Notes under the pieces: model-generated
Database searches by the model: none
Told to the model about the DNA's origin: nothing
Seen by the model: only the letters and a program-made list of their open reading frames with translations
Part shown: in pieces, positions 8,622-16,084 of the stretch
Numbering within the stretch: the first letter of the stretch is position 1
Layout of the letters: every line of letters starts with the position of its first letter
Source of the DNA: Photobacterium jeanii
GTDB lineage: Bacteria > Pseudomonadota > Gammaproteobacteria > Enterobacterales > Vibrionaceae
NCBI RefSeq assembly: GCF_001650345.1
Contig: NZ_LVHF01000033.1
Coordinates: 930,001-994,000, forward strand
Direction: 5' to 3'
DNA length: 64,000 bases
Program-made: the position numbers and the translations under genes

Positions 8622-8945
8622 GCACATTGTTTTCCGATCTGAGTTGATAAATTTTGTTCATCATAACGGCGTAAATTACTTGTTGTACATGATGGCAATA
8701 AAGGGATTACTCTCAGGGTGTTGAAGAGGGTTTGAAATGGATTTGAGCCTAAATCAGTAAAGGCGTTGCGAATTGTGAGTAAGGTCAACCCGCAGCGCCA
8801 AAAATCGAGGGCAATTTAGTAATTCTGTCATATTCGACTACTAATATGCCCTTGAGTTAGCCATTAACAGCAAAGAATCAAAGCGTTAATGGCATAACTT
8901 CAACATTTATCAATTTATTACTCTGGATGTTTTCAGGAAACGAAA
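8622..8945. other. Intergenic region with one imperfect inverted repeat
   Basis: This 324-base gap lies between hdfR and a small gene. It contains an inverted repeat of about 13 bp with one bulged base (8856-8868 with 8885-8898; core GCCATTAAC/GTTAATGGC, 16-base loop). There is no U-run after it, so it may be an operator or 5'-UTR structure of the 53-residue gene. No credible ORF longer than a few codons was found. Confidence 0.5.
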
Positions 8946-9107
8946 ATGGCTAAGCTAGATCAAAAATTTTCCAAAGGCTCACGATCTAAGTTCAAGTTTG
9001 ACGGTGAGAATGATTTTTACGATATGAATTCTCAATCGAAAAAGAAGAGACGTCGTCAGACACGTACGCGTTATGAGAGTCCAGAGTATAGTGACTTCGA
9101 TTTCTAA
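8946..9107 (+). CDS. Small basic protein, 53 aa, unknown
   Basis: An open frame below usual length cut-offs, with a good ribosome site (AGGAAAC, 7 bases before ATG) and its own downstream terminator. The product has a strongly basic centre (SKKKRRRQTRTR) and an acidic/aromatic tail (EYSDFDF). The codon use looks like that of its neighbours. The composition suggests nucleic-acid or ribosome binding, but I recognise no family. Confidence 0.62.
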   Translation: MAKLDQKFSKGSRSKFKFDGENDFYDMNSQSKKKRRRQTRTRYESPEYSDFDF

Positions 9108-9207
9108 TCGCGTTGCTGTTTGAACCCCATACCATTGCTTTAACTCGTCGCTCAGGCTCTTGTTTTCTATCCGGCTAGTGTCACGGATTGATGAGCAAAG
9201 TATAATC

Positions 9208-9234
9208 AAAGGCATCCTACGGGTGCCTTTTCTG
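9208..9234 (+). terminator. Terminator of the 53-aa gene
   Basis: An AAAGGCA stem pairs with TGCCTTT around a short loop and is followed by TTTTCT. It lies about 100 bases past the stop codon. Confidence 0.7.
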
Positions 9235-9306
9235 TATCTATGGCCTGTCTTTTTACTTATATACTTATCAATAACATTCAAGCTCGATGGTTATTGAGAG
9301 GCCGCA

Positions 9307-9612
9307 ATGAATCCGTTATCAATGAAAAATGTGGAAAAGCTTATTGGTGAGTCTGTTGATTTGTTTGATGCAAGCGGAACAACAGGGCGGTTTATTGTGC
9401 AGGGAGTACAACAACTTGAACGACATGGGATGGATGACTATGGCCGTTTCGTTGAGCACTTTAAAATCCTGTTTGCAGGAGATGGTAGCTCTCACTTTCC
9501 TGATGGTCATTACCACTTTAAACACCCTAAGTTAGGGGAGATCGAATTGTTCCTCACTCACACTCATGGTCACGAGTATGAAATCATGGTGGATAGTCAG
9601 GTTATTTGTTGA
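9307..9612 (+). CDS. DUF6916-like protein, unknown function
   Basis: A 101-residue soluble protein. The second half (HFKILFAGDG, PDGHYHFKHPKLGEIELFL) resembles the DUF6916 pattern, in which a beta-rich domain carries a Y-x-L/F-x-HP-x-LG-x-x-x-LFL signature. No signal peptide or membrane segment is present. A GAGAGG stretch precedes the ATG. It is flanked by terminators and seems to be its own unit. Function is unknown; the domain name comes from memory of the pattern. Confidence 0.75.
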   Translation: MNPLSMKNVEKLIGESVDLFDASGTTGRFIVQGVQQLERHGMDDYGRFVEHFKILFAGDGSSHFPDGHYHFKHPKLGEIELFLTHTHGHEYEIMVDSQVIC

Positions 9613-9712
9613 GCGGTAGTTAATTTTTCCTTATTACTAAGGTGAGGGATCAATTCCTATTCGCTTAGATTCAGTTATACTCAAGGCAGAATTTACTTTA
9701 GTGAGAAAAATC

Positions 9713-9901
9713 ATGCTTGATATCGATAACCTATCTATCAATCCTGAAGACCTTAAAAAAGAGCCAGAATTGCCAATTCCTTCTGTTGAAGAGCAGAAAG
9801 CAATCGTTGCTGAGCTGAAGCGTCTGGAAGAAGCGGGTGAATTAACCCCTGAAATTTTATCCGAATTTATGACAGGAAAACGTAAGCCAGAACAGGCTTA
9901 A
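9713..9901 (+). CDS. Small acidic hypothetical protein, 62 aa
   Basis: Begins MLDIDNLSINPEDL and has a helical, charged centre (SVEEQKAIVAELKRLEEAGELTP) and a basic tail. The frame is open from a GTG at 9701, but the ATG at 9713 gives the natural N-terminus. A strong terminator follows 27 bases after the stop, supporting a real transcript. I do not recognise the family. Confidence 0.7.
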   Translation: MLDIDNLSINPEDLKKEPELPIPSVEEQKAIVAELKRLEEAGELTPEILSEFMTGKRKPEQA

Positions 9902-9927
9902 TATCCTTGTAAAGCATAGGTTTATTA

Positions 9928-9953
9928 ACGGTCGCGCTGCGGCCGTTTTTTTT
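9928..9953 (+). terminator. Strong rho-independent terminator
   Basis: A 9-bp GC-rich stem, aacggtcgc with gcggccgtt (one G-U pair), closes a 3-base loop and runs into eight T bases. It ends the 62-aa gene's transcript. Confidence 0.9.
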
Positions 9954-10106
9954 ACTTTAGCTGAGTAATGTGTCAAGAGTCATTCCTGTGCTCAAGATCA
10001 AAAATTAAAATCATTATCTAGATCCCAATTTTATGTAGCATTAATCATTACGCAATCGGTTTTATAGTAATTTATGCAACGTTTAGAGCAAACGGAAGAG
10101 ATTATT

Positions 10107-10268
10107 ATGAAATTGCTATTTGACTTTAAGGGGATGAAGACGCGCTATAAAATTATTAAAAAGCGTCAGCGTTATTTTCTCTATGAGCGTAAATTTTTGT
10201 GTTTCTGGCTTAGTGATGGTTCTGTGTATCAATCGAAGCAGGAAGCAAGCAGCGCGATTCCATATTAA
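10107..10268 (+). CDS. Small basic hypothetical protein, 53 aa
   Basis: Starts at the ATG after GGAAGAG; the frame is open 11 codons further upstream but without a ribosome site. The product is basic and aromatic (KTRYKIIKKRQRYFLYERKF), ending in a serine-rich tail. A hairpin terminator follows at 10349. No family is recognised. Confidence 0.6.
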   Translation: MKLLFDFKGMKTRYKIIKKRQRYFLYERKFLCFWLSDGSVYQSKQEASSAIPY

Positions 10269-10348
10269 GTGATGCGGATGAGGCGGCTAATAGAACAACT
10301 CAGCAATGGTATCCGGCAAAAAGACGATACATACTTTCATAAACCACA

Positions 10349-10380
10349 ATGCCCTGTATAAACAGGGCATTGTTATTTTA
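10349..10380. terminator. Hairpin terminator between the 53-aa gene and brnQ
   Basis: A perfect AATGCCCTGT/ACAGGGCATT stem with a short loop lies between convergent genes. On plus it is followed by TTGTTATTTTA. It can probably serve both directions. Confidence 0.7.
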
Positions 10381-10412
10381 TCTACGGCCTAAGTTTAGTG
10401 ATACGTAAGTAA

Positions 10413-11732
10413 TTAGGCTTCAACTGGTTCGCAGTTTTTACGTTGGCTGATGACAGAACGTAAACTATTAAAAGTAAGTACAAGTAGACAAGGCACTAAC
10501 CAGCTCGCATGAGCTGAGTAAAGCGGCAAGCTTTCTTGCAATTGGGTATTGAAGTTGCCTGGCATCATATCAAGGATGGCAAGGGCATCTAGAGAACCAA
10601 AAGCAAGTGTTACTACTAATACTGAAACATGGCTTGGCTTAAAGCGTTTGTTCAGAGTGCCCACAAACGATGCCATAACCAAGGCGATAGCAACAGGACA
10701 TAGTAACAAGATAGCAGGCAAGCTTACTTTGATGATTTGTGCTAAACCAAAGTTTGCGATCACACAGGTTAGGCTGACAACAACAACCGAGGTGAGTGCA
10801 AAGGGGGCTTTGAAAGACGCACGGTAGTATTCAGCACTTGCGTTGGTCAACCCAACAGTTGTCGTTAAACAAGCCATGATGATGATTGCCGCTAGTAACA
10901 GTTGACCGTATTCCCCAAAAATACCGTGAACGTACAGGGTTAAGATTTCGCCACCGTTGGCTGCGCTAGCAGCAACAGTGCTAGAAGTCGCTCCAACATA
11001 TCCCATCGCTAAATAACATGCGCCCATTAACACCGCGTAGATTGCTGCAACATAGATTGAAACACGCGCAACTTCTTTAGGTTCGGTAACCCCTTTGGCA
11101 TTGATTGCTTGGATGATCACCCAGCCAAAGCCAACTGCAGCGATGCCATCCATCGTCATATAGCCTTGAATCAAACCGTGTGTTACCGCACTGTTTTGGT
11201 AATCAGCGCTTGGTAGTTGTGGCACACCTAATGGCGACATGATTGCTGCAACCGATAACGCGACTAGCATTAGGATGAGCGCAGGCGTCATTACCTTGCC
11301 GATGTAATCAACTAATTTACCCGGTGTGAATGCCAGCAGTAGAGTGACACCACAGAAAATGATGGTGAAAAGGAGCAGGTGATCGCCCTCTACAAAAGGT
11401 TTAATCCCCATTTCGTACGCAACAGTCACAGCTCGTGGCATACCAAAAGCAGGGCCAATTGAGGTGAAAAGTAGCACCCAAAACACTTTGCCTAACCAGC
11501 TTGGTAGCGCTTTGGTAAGGTTGTTGGTCGTGGTAATGCGGCCAAGAACAATAAGTGTGAAAGCGGGTAAACCGACAGCGGTTACCAAAAAGCCCATCAT
11601 TGCAGGTAGAAGGTTTGTGCCTGCTTCTAGCCCCATTGAAGGTGGAAAGATCAGGTTACCTGCGCCTAGGAAAAGGGCGAATGTCATTAGGCCTATAGCC
11701 AGTAGATCTTGTGTTCGTAAACTTGTGTTCAT
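10413..11732 (-). CDS. brnQ: BrnQ branched-chain amino-acid carrier, paralogue 1
   Basis: A 439-residue, largely hydrophobic protein with about 12 membrane segments and the family N-terminus MTFALFLGAGNLIFPPSMG. BrnQ carriers import leucine, isoleucine and valine with a cation, usually Na+. It is closely related to the second copy at 12240-13535 over its whole length, so the pair looks like an old tandem duplication. The start has a TAGGA ribosome site. A 37-residue leader ORF ending in isoleucine codons and a set of alternative hairpins lies just upstream, suggesting amino-acid-responsive control. Confidence 0.93.
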   Translation of the reverse strand: MNTSLRTQDLLAIGLMTFALFLGAGNLIFPPSMGLEAGTNLLPAMMGFLVTAVGLPAFTLIVLGRITTTNNLTKALPSWLGKVFWVLLFTSIGPAFGMPRAVTVAYEMGIKPFVEGDHLLLFTIIFCGVTLLLAFTPGKLVDYIGKVMTPALILMLVALSVAAIMSPLGVPQLPSADYQNSAVTHGLIQGYMTMDGIAAVGFGWVIIQAINAKGVTEPKEVARVSIYVAAIYAVLMGACYLAMGYVGATSSTVAASAANGGEILTLYVHGIFGEYGQLLLAAIIIMACLTTTVGLTNASAEYYRASFKAPFALTSVVVVSLTCVIANFGLAQIIKVSLPAILLLCPVAIALVMASFVGTLNKRFKPSHVSVLVVTLAFGSLDALAILDMMPGNFNTQLQESLPLYSAHASWLVPCLLVLTFNSLRSVISQRKNCEPVEA

Positions 11733-11758
11733 TGACTGTCCTACAATCTGTTTGAGAA

Positions 11759-11846
11759 CCGTCTGCGAACTAATGAAAGGTAGGTATTATGGTAGGTAAT
11801 CTTACTCTCCATCAGCTCGGCTGACGGAAAGCTATCACCGTCAGCC
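11759..11846 (-). promoter_or_regulatory. Candidate attenuator: alternative hairpins between the Ile leader and brnQ
   Basis: The segment gctgacgg (11820-11827) has three possible partners. One is the leader-proximal ccgtcagc at 11838-11845, giving a perfect 9-bp stem 11819-11827/11838-11846. The second is the adjacent ccatcagc at 11809-11816, 8 bp with one G-U in RNA. The third is a distal ccgtctgc at 11759-11766, 7 of 8. The first two are mutually exclusive. The leader stop codon touches the base of the first stem. No U-run follows any stem. Confidence 0.6.
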
Positions 11847-11959
11847 TATCGAATAATAATAATCGCTAGAATGATAGTGATAATTGATTGAGTTGCACGA
11901 ACAGCTAACTCTGATTTTTTAGAGTATTGGGCAGTTTGTTTAGCTGTATGTGAAAACAT
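11846..11959 (-). CDS. Isoleucine-rich leader peptide upstream of brnQ (37 aa)
   Basis: A short frame ending in ITIILAIIIIR, with eight Ile codons and one Leu among the last twelve residues; four ATT codons stand in a row just before the final Arg and stop. The ATG follows TAGG at normal spacing, and a promoter with TTTACA, 17 bases, TATGGT lies just upstream. Placement of the control codons right before the alternative hairpins is what amino-acid attenuation needs, as in ilvL or ivbL. An alternative reading is a real single-span membrane miniprotein. Confidence 0.65.
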   Translation of the reverse strand: MFSHTAKQTAQYSKKSELAVRATQSIITIILAIIIIR

Positions 11960-11992
11960 GATGAACCTATATTCAATCTCGGCAACGCATTA

Positions 11993-12021
11993 ACCATAAT
12001 CTCATTAATAGCGGTTGTAAA
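11993..12021 (-). promoter_or_regulatory. Sigma-70 promoter for the Ile leader and brnQ
   Basis: Minus-strand -35 TTTACA (12016-12021) and -10 TATGGT (11993-11998) are separated by exactly 17 bases. They match 5 of 6 and 4 of 6 of the consensus. Predicted transcription would start about 25-30 bases before the leader ATG. Confidence 0.55.
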
Positions 12022-12174
12022 GTTGAATTTTAAACGAAGTGAAAAATCATTCAGCGCTCAGTTTTCAATGCGTCATTTTTACAGTGCTACAGCGTGGTAT
12101 GTAGGGTTATACAAGCTTGTTAGACATCAACCTATTTTAGGTGCCTGAGGTTAATTTTGTTTGTCGATAGGGTT

Positions 12175-12204
12175 GAACAAAAAAACGCCACTCAAGGTGG
12201 CGTT
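12175..12204 (-). terminator. Terminator of the second brnQ
   Basis: AACGCCAC (12184-12191) pairs with GTGGCGTT (12197-12204). Read on minus the stem runs into TTTTTTTG. It lies 36 bases after the stop codon, so the two brnQ genes are separate transcription units. Confidence 0.9.
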
Positions 12205-12239
12205 AGATTTTGATGTTGTGTTGTGATGGCTTTTAAGCG

Positions 12240-13535
12240 TTAGTTGGCTGTCGCTGTTGTCATACGTTTTGGTGTGAAGTGAACTAAACCAAACACAATG
12301 CCTACTGGTAATAGCCAGCTTAGGTGGAAATTGAATAGAGGTAGCCATTGGTTGAAAGTTGTTGTCATCGCGCTTGGTAACATATCAAGGACAGCGAAGG
12401 CATCGATAGTGCCGAAGCAAGCCGCTACGATCACCACTAGGTATTGATAACCTGCATCAATGATGCGCTTTGGCATAAAGATAATGCTCAGGATCAGCGC
12501 AACTGCGATAGGGCATAGAATTAAAATAGCAGGCAGGCTTACAGTGATAATTTGCTCAAGACCTGCATTAGAAATAACGGCGGTTAGAGCAGTAACAACA
12601 ATGGCGCTGCGCTTAAACGGGATCTGATACGTGTTTTTGTAGTATTCGCCGTTTGCGTTAGTTAAGCCAACAGTGGTGGTTAAACATGCCATTAAAGTAA
12701 TGCAGGCAAGCAGAACTTGACCTAATTGCCCAAATTCTCCCGCCGCATAGCGAGTTAAGATTTCACCACCGTTTGCTGCATTTGCAGCGATGGTTGAAGA
12801 AGTTGCACCTAGGTAACCCATCGCCAAGTAGCACAGTGACATTAATACGATATAAATGAAGGCAATCCACTTAGTGTAGTGGGCAAGTGCTGCTTTACAG
12901 GTTACACCTTTGCTACGAATGGTCGTGATGATCACCCAACCAAATGCCACTGCTGCTATAGCATCAAGCGTCATGTAGCCTTGGATAACACCATTCACTG
13001 CTGGCGCATCAAGATAATCTTGTGTTGCAGGTAAACTCGTACCCAATGGATTCACTAAGGCTGCGATCACTAAAAGCGATAACATAGCAATAAGTGCTGG
13101 GGTCATGATTTTGCCAATGTAATCAAGCAATTTACCCGGCTTGAGTGCTAGTAGTAGCGTGATAGCACAGAAAATCACAGAAAAAGGTAGTAGTAGATTG
13201 CTATCTGTGAAAGGTTTGATACCCATTTCGTAAGCGACAGTGACTGCGCGAGGAAGAACGAAAGCGGGACCTAAAGTGGTTAACACTAAGAACCAAAAAG
13301 TACGGTCCATCCACTTAGGTAGTGCGTCGGTGAGTTTATCTGCTGAAGATAAACGTCCAAGCACGATAATAGTTAGTGCTGGCAAGCCCACAGCGGTTAA
13401 CAAGAAACCGCCCATCGCGATTAACCAGTTTTCACCAGCTTGTTGTGCCATCAAAGGTGGAAAAATGAGGTTTCCTGCGCCTAAGAAGAGTGCAAAGGTC
13501 ATAAAACCTATTGCGGCTAAATCTCTCTTTTTCAT
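12240..13535 (-). CDS. brnQ: BrnQ branched-chain amino-acid carrier, paralogue 2
   Basis: A 431-residue integral membrane carrier with the same family start (MTFALFLGAGNLIFPPLMA) and about 12 hydrophobic segments. It resembles paralogue 1 throughout, diverging mostly in the C-terminal quarter. AGGG precedes the ATG. Its own leader ORF (24 aa) is rich in valine rather than isoleucine, which may mean that the two carriers respond to, or prefer, different branched-chain amino acids. Substrate preference cannot be told from sequence. Confidence 0.93.
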   Translation of the reverse strand: MKKRDLAAIGFMTFALFLGAGNLIFPPLMAQQAGENWLIAMGGFLLTAVGLPALTIIVLGRLSSADKLTDALPKWMDRTFWFLVLTTLGPAFVLPRAVTVAYEMGIKPFTDSNLLLPFSVIFCAITLLLALKPGKLLDYIGKIMTPALIAMLSLLVIAALVNPLGTSLPATQDYLDAPAVNGVIQGYMTLDAIAAVAFGWVIITTIRSKGVTCKAALAHYTKWIAFIYIVLMSLCYLAMGYLGATSSTIAANAANGGEILTRYAAGEFGQLGQVLLACITLMACLTTTVGLTNANGEYYKNTYQIPFKRSAIVVTALTAVISNAGLEQIITVSLPAILILCPIAVALILSIIFMPKRIIDAGYQYLVVIVAACFGTIDAFAVLDMLPSAMTTTFNQWLPLFNFHLSWLLPVGIVFGLVHFTPKRMTTATAN

Positions 13536-13569
13536 GTAATGCCCTATATGTCTGTCTTTATTGTTTTAA

Positions 13570-13647
13570 GTCAGCAGGGCTTGAGAATATGCGCGTATTG
13601 TGTCGTTATTTCATCAGCCATGCTGACGAAATAAGAAATCTGTCAGC
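13570..13647 (-). promoter_or_regulatory. Candidate attenuator: alternative hairpins between the Val leader and brnQ
   Basis: The segment around gctgac (13622-13627) can pair in three ways. Upstream it pairs with gtcagc (13642-13647, 6 bp). Next to it, ctgacgaaataa (13623-13634) pairs with ttatttcatcag (13606-13617), 12 bp with one G-U in RNA and a 5-base loop. Distally, ccatgctgac (13618-13627) pairs with gtcagcaggg (13570-13579), 9 of 10. The arrangement parallels that upstream of paralogue 1. No terminator U-run is visible. Confidence 0.6.
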
Positions 13648-13648
13648 G

Positions 13649-13723
13649 TTAGTGAGTGACTACGACGACGACAGAGACCACGATGTGAGAAGCACTGGCA
13701 TGGGTGCAACAACAGAGTTTCAT
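13649..13723 (-). CDS. Valine-rich leader peptide upstream of brnQ (24 aa)
   Basis: A short frame containing HIVVSVVVVVTH: seven Val codons (five consecutive, mostly GTC) and one Ile, ending two codons before the stop. The RNA after the stop folds into mutually exclusive hairpins. Composition and position resemble ivbL and ilvL leaders of enterobacteria. The ribosome site is weak (AAGCGCAAACAAT before ATG), which is the main doubt. Confidence 0.62.
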   Translation of the reverse strand: MKLCCCTHASASHIVVSVVVVVTH

Positions 13724-13770
13724 ATTGTTTGCGCTTTGCTTTAGCATATTTCACACTCGTGATTGAAAGA

Positions 13771-13800
13771 ATGACCACAACATAAAGGGATATGTTGTGG
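13771..13800 (-). terminator. Hairpin terminator after yjjG
   Basis: A perfect 10-bp stem, ccacaacata (13775-13784) with tatgttgtgg (13791-13800), is followed on minus by TCATTCTTTC. It separates the yjjG transcript from the Val leader of brnQ. Confidence 0.65.
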
Positions 13801-13847
13801 TTGTAAAGAAAATAATTACAGAATGGTATATTGCACCTAAGCCGTAT

Positions 13848-14531
13848 TTACTTGATATGTGGTGCTAATAAGGAATGTAGCTCAGACAGTGAATTGACTT
13901 GGTAGCAGGGCTTTACACCATCAGGCACTGTTTCTTGTTTAGCGTTAAGCCAACAAGTGGAGATCCCAGCATTGTTACCACCCAAAATATCTGAGTGCGG
14001 GTTATCACCGACCATGAGAATGTCACTTTTATCTGGGTGACCCATTTGCTCAAAGGCATGGTGGAAGATGGCTGGGTCAGGCTTGGCAACACCGACTTGT
14101 TCAGAAATAACCAAAGTTGAAAAGTGATCGGCAAAACCGGTGCGTTCTAGGCGAACTTGTTGTAATTCGGTGAAACCATTGGTGATGATGCCAAGTTGAA
14201 CTTTATCTTTAAGGAAATCTAAAAGTTCTTTTGCACCGGGTAGAGGTTGGCAAATATCTGCCATCGCATTGAGAAAAGCACTGTTTAACGTTTGTGTTGT
14301 GACATCCAGCTTTTCTGCCCAAGATTTAAAGCGGGTATGTTGTAAGGTTTGCGCAGAAATTTTCCCGTCCTGATAGTCCACCCATAATGGTTTATTGACC
14401 AATTGATACTCGGCAAAATCGTCCTGAGTAAAGTTGACGTCAAAACGGCTGAACATTAACTCTAAGCCTTTAAATGCATCGAAATGAAATAGAGTTTCGT
14501 CTGCGTCAAACAGAATCCATTTGAAGTTCAT
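13848..14531 (-). CDS. yjjG: YjjG-type pyrimidine 5'-nucleotidase (HAD family)
   Basis: A 227-residue HAD phosphatase. Motif I is FDADETLF, motif II ITNGF, and motifs III/IV are GVAKPDP and MVGDNPHSDILGG. The stretch QQVRLERTG and the flanking text match E. coli YjjG closely. That enzyme dephosphorylates dUMP, dTMP and noncanonical pyrimidine nucleotides, acting as a house-cleaning activity. I use the ATG at 14531, preceded by TAGGA; a TTG at 14555 in the same frame has no support. It is monocistronic with a terminator downstream. Confidence 0.92.
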   Translation of the reverse strand: MNFKWILFDADETLFHFDAFKGLELMFSRFDVNFTQDDFAEYQLVNKPLWVDYQDGKISAQTLQHTRFKSWAEKLDVTTQTLNSAFLNAMADICQPLPGAKELLDFLKDKVQLGIITNGFTELQQVRLERTGFADHFSTLVISEQVGVAKPDPAIFHHAFEQMGHPDKSDILMVGDNPHSDILGGNNAGISTCWLNAKQETVPDGVKPCYQVNSLSELHSLLAPHIK

Positions 14532-14811
14532 AATTTTCCTATAGTGCTTGTTCAAGCAAATAATTGTTAGTCCTTTACAGGCGGCAGCGATTATATAACT
14601 GCTGGTGGCATTGAGCGAATTTACTTACAGAACATTGACTCATATAAGGATTAAATAAAAAACACCAAATGAAACTTGATGTATATAAATCTAGGCTAAA
14701 CTAAAAATTGTGTTGATACATTAAGGCACTGATGTGAGCAGTAGAAGACATTAGGCACAGTAAAAGAAATACGGCGGCTAGGGATGTAGTTAACTAATGG
14801 AGTAACCTAAC

Positions 14812-15864
14812 ATGGCGAATGAAATTTTCTTTTATGAACCACAAGAAACATATGGTTTTTTATCTAATTTCGCACTAAGTCCAATTCAGTTAAGTGATGT
14901 AGTTTGGCCAACCAGTGAACATTATTATCAGGCGCAGAAATTTACAGATCCTGCGATCCAGCAACAAATATTAGCGGCTGACTCTCCTGAGCAAGCGTTT
15001 CAGCTAAGTCGTCAATATGAAGCTCAGGTGAAGACGGATTGGGATAATGTGAAAGATGCAGTGATGCGTTTCATCGTGTTTGAGAAATTTCGTCAAAATA
15101 AACACCTTGCTCATTTACTTGTTTCGACAGGAGAGCAAGTTATCAAAGAACATTCCCATAAAGACGCTTACTGGGGAGATGGTGGTGACGGTACAGGGCG
15201 TAATGAACTCGGTAAAATTTTAATGGAAGTGCGTGCTCATTTTGCACAAATAGAGCCATTTAACTTGGTACATTTTGTCGATAGTGCCAAATTACCCACT
15301 CAGTGGGGTACTTTTCAAATGTATGGTTTTACAGAAACGGCAACAGGCAAAGAGCATTTAGCATTAGTTTATGGTGAACTAGACCCTGAAACCCCGCCGC
15401 TTATTCGCTTACATTCGGAATGCTTAACCGGGGATGCATTATTTAGCGCTCGTTGTGATTGTGGTTTTCAACTTTCCCGTGCTATGCAAAATATCGTTGA
15501 TGCAGGAAGTGGCGTGTTATTTTACTTACGTCAAGAAGGACGTGGAATTGGCTTAATTAATAAAATTAGAGCCTATCATTTACAAGATGATGGTGCTGAT
15601 ACGGTTGAAGCTAATGAGCGTTTGGGTTTTGCTGCAGATATGCGAGATTATAATTTTTGCCGTGGGATGTTGAGTTTTTTAAATATTAAGTCAGTAAGGT
15701 TAATGACGAACAACCCACGAAAAGTAAATGCACTAGAAAAAGCAGGAATTAAAATTACAGAAAGAGTCGCGTTACAAGAAGGGAATAACCCTCATAATGA
15801 AAATTATTTGAAAACGAAAGCTAACAAGTTAGGGCACATGTTTGATAAGTCATTTGTAGGCTAG
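14812..15864 (+). CDS. RibX-RibA fusion: N-glycosidase of riboflavin intermediates plus GTP cyclohydrolase II
   Basis: Residues 1-145 form a YbiA/COG3236 (NADAR) domain (FLSNFALSPI, WPTSEHYYQAQKF). Such domains hydrolyse the N-glycosidic bond of the first two unstable riboflavin intermediates. Residues ~150-345 are GTP cyclohydrolase II, which opens GTP to the pyrimidine precursor. It shows the zinc cysteines in SECLTGDALFSARCDC and the RQEGRGIGL loop. A fusion of this kind is known in Vibrio vulnificus. It probably adds capacity beyond the main rib operon. No FMN riboswitch is visible upstream. GGAGT precedes the ATG. Confidence 0.9.
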   Translation: MANEIFFYEPQETYGFLSNFALSPIQLSDVVWPTSEHYYQAQKFTDPAIQQQILAADSPEQAFQLSRQYEAQVKTDWDNVKDAVMRFIVFEKFRQNKHLAHLLVSTGEQVIKEHSHKDAYWGDGGDGTGRNELGKILMEVRAHFAQIEPFNLVHFVDSAKLPTQWGTFQMYGFTETATGKEHLALVYGELDPETPPLIRLHSECLTGDALFSARCDCGFQLSRAMQNIVDAGSGVLFYLRQEGRGIGLINKIRAYHLQDDGADTVEANERLGFAADMRDYNFCRGMLSFLNIKSVRLMTNNPRKVNALEKAGIKITERVALQEGNNPHNENYLKTKANKLGHMFDKSFVG

Positions 15865-15923
15865 TTATCACAACCGAAGCATAATTCACCTTACTTTCCA
15901 ATTGGTGAATATAATCTAAAAAT

Positions 15924-15965
15924 AAAGCCGAAGTGATTATTGAAATCAGAGCTTCGGCTTTTTTG
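15924..15965. terminator. Bidirectional terminator
   Basis: AAAGCCGAAG and CTTCGGCTTT pair around a 20-base loop, with TTTTTT on plus and TTTATTTTTAG on minus. It lies between convergent ribXA and the binding-protein gene. Confidence 0.82.
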
Positions 15966-16084
15966 TGTTTATATATTTTATAAAATAAGGGCGTGCATTT
16001 ATTAATTCTTGAGGCTTGTCTTGTGTTAAATACACACGCTAAATTAGATAGCTAATATCTATATGTAAGTTTTATGGTAATTGG

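Noticed and set aside
8683..8690. Possible extra TTGTACAA operator
   Set aside because: Reads TTGTACAT, single copy, not clustered with others.
11846..11959. Canonical intrinsic terminator in the brnQ leader
   Set aside because: None of the possible stems is followed by a run of U, so a classical terminator/antiterminator pair cannot be claimed; the same holds for 13570-13647.
14532..14811. FMN riboswitch ahead of the RibX-RibA fusion
   Set aside because: I looked for the conserved FMN-element blocks and did not find them.
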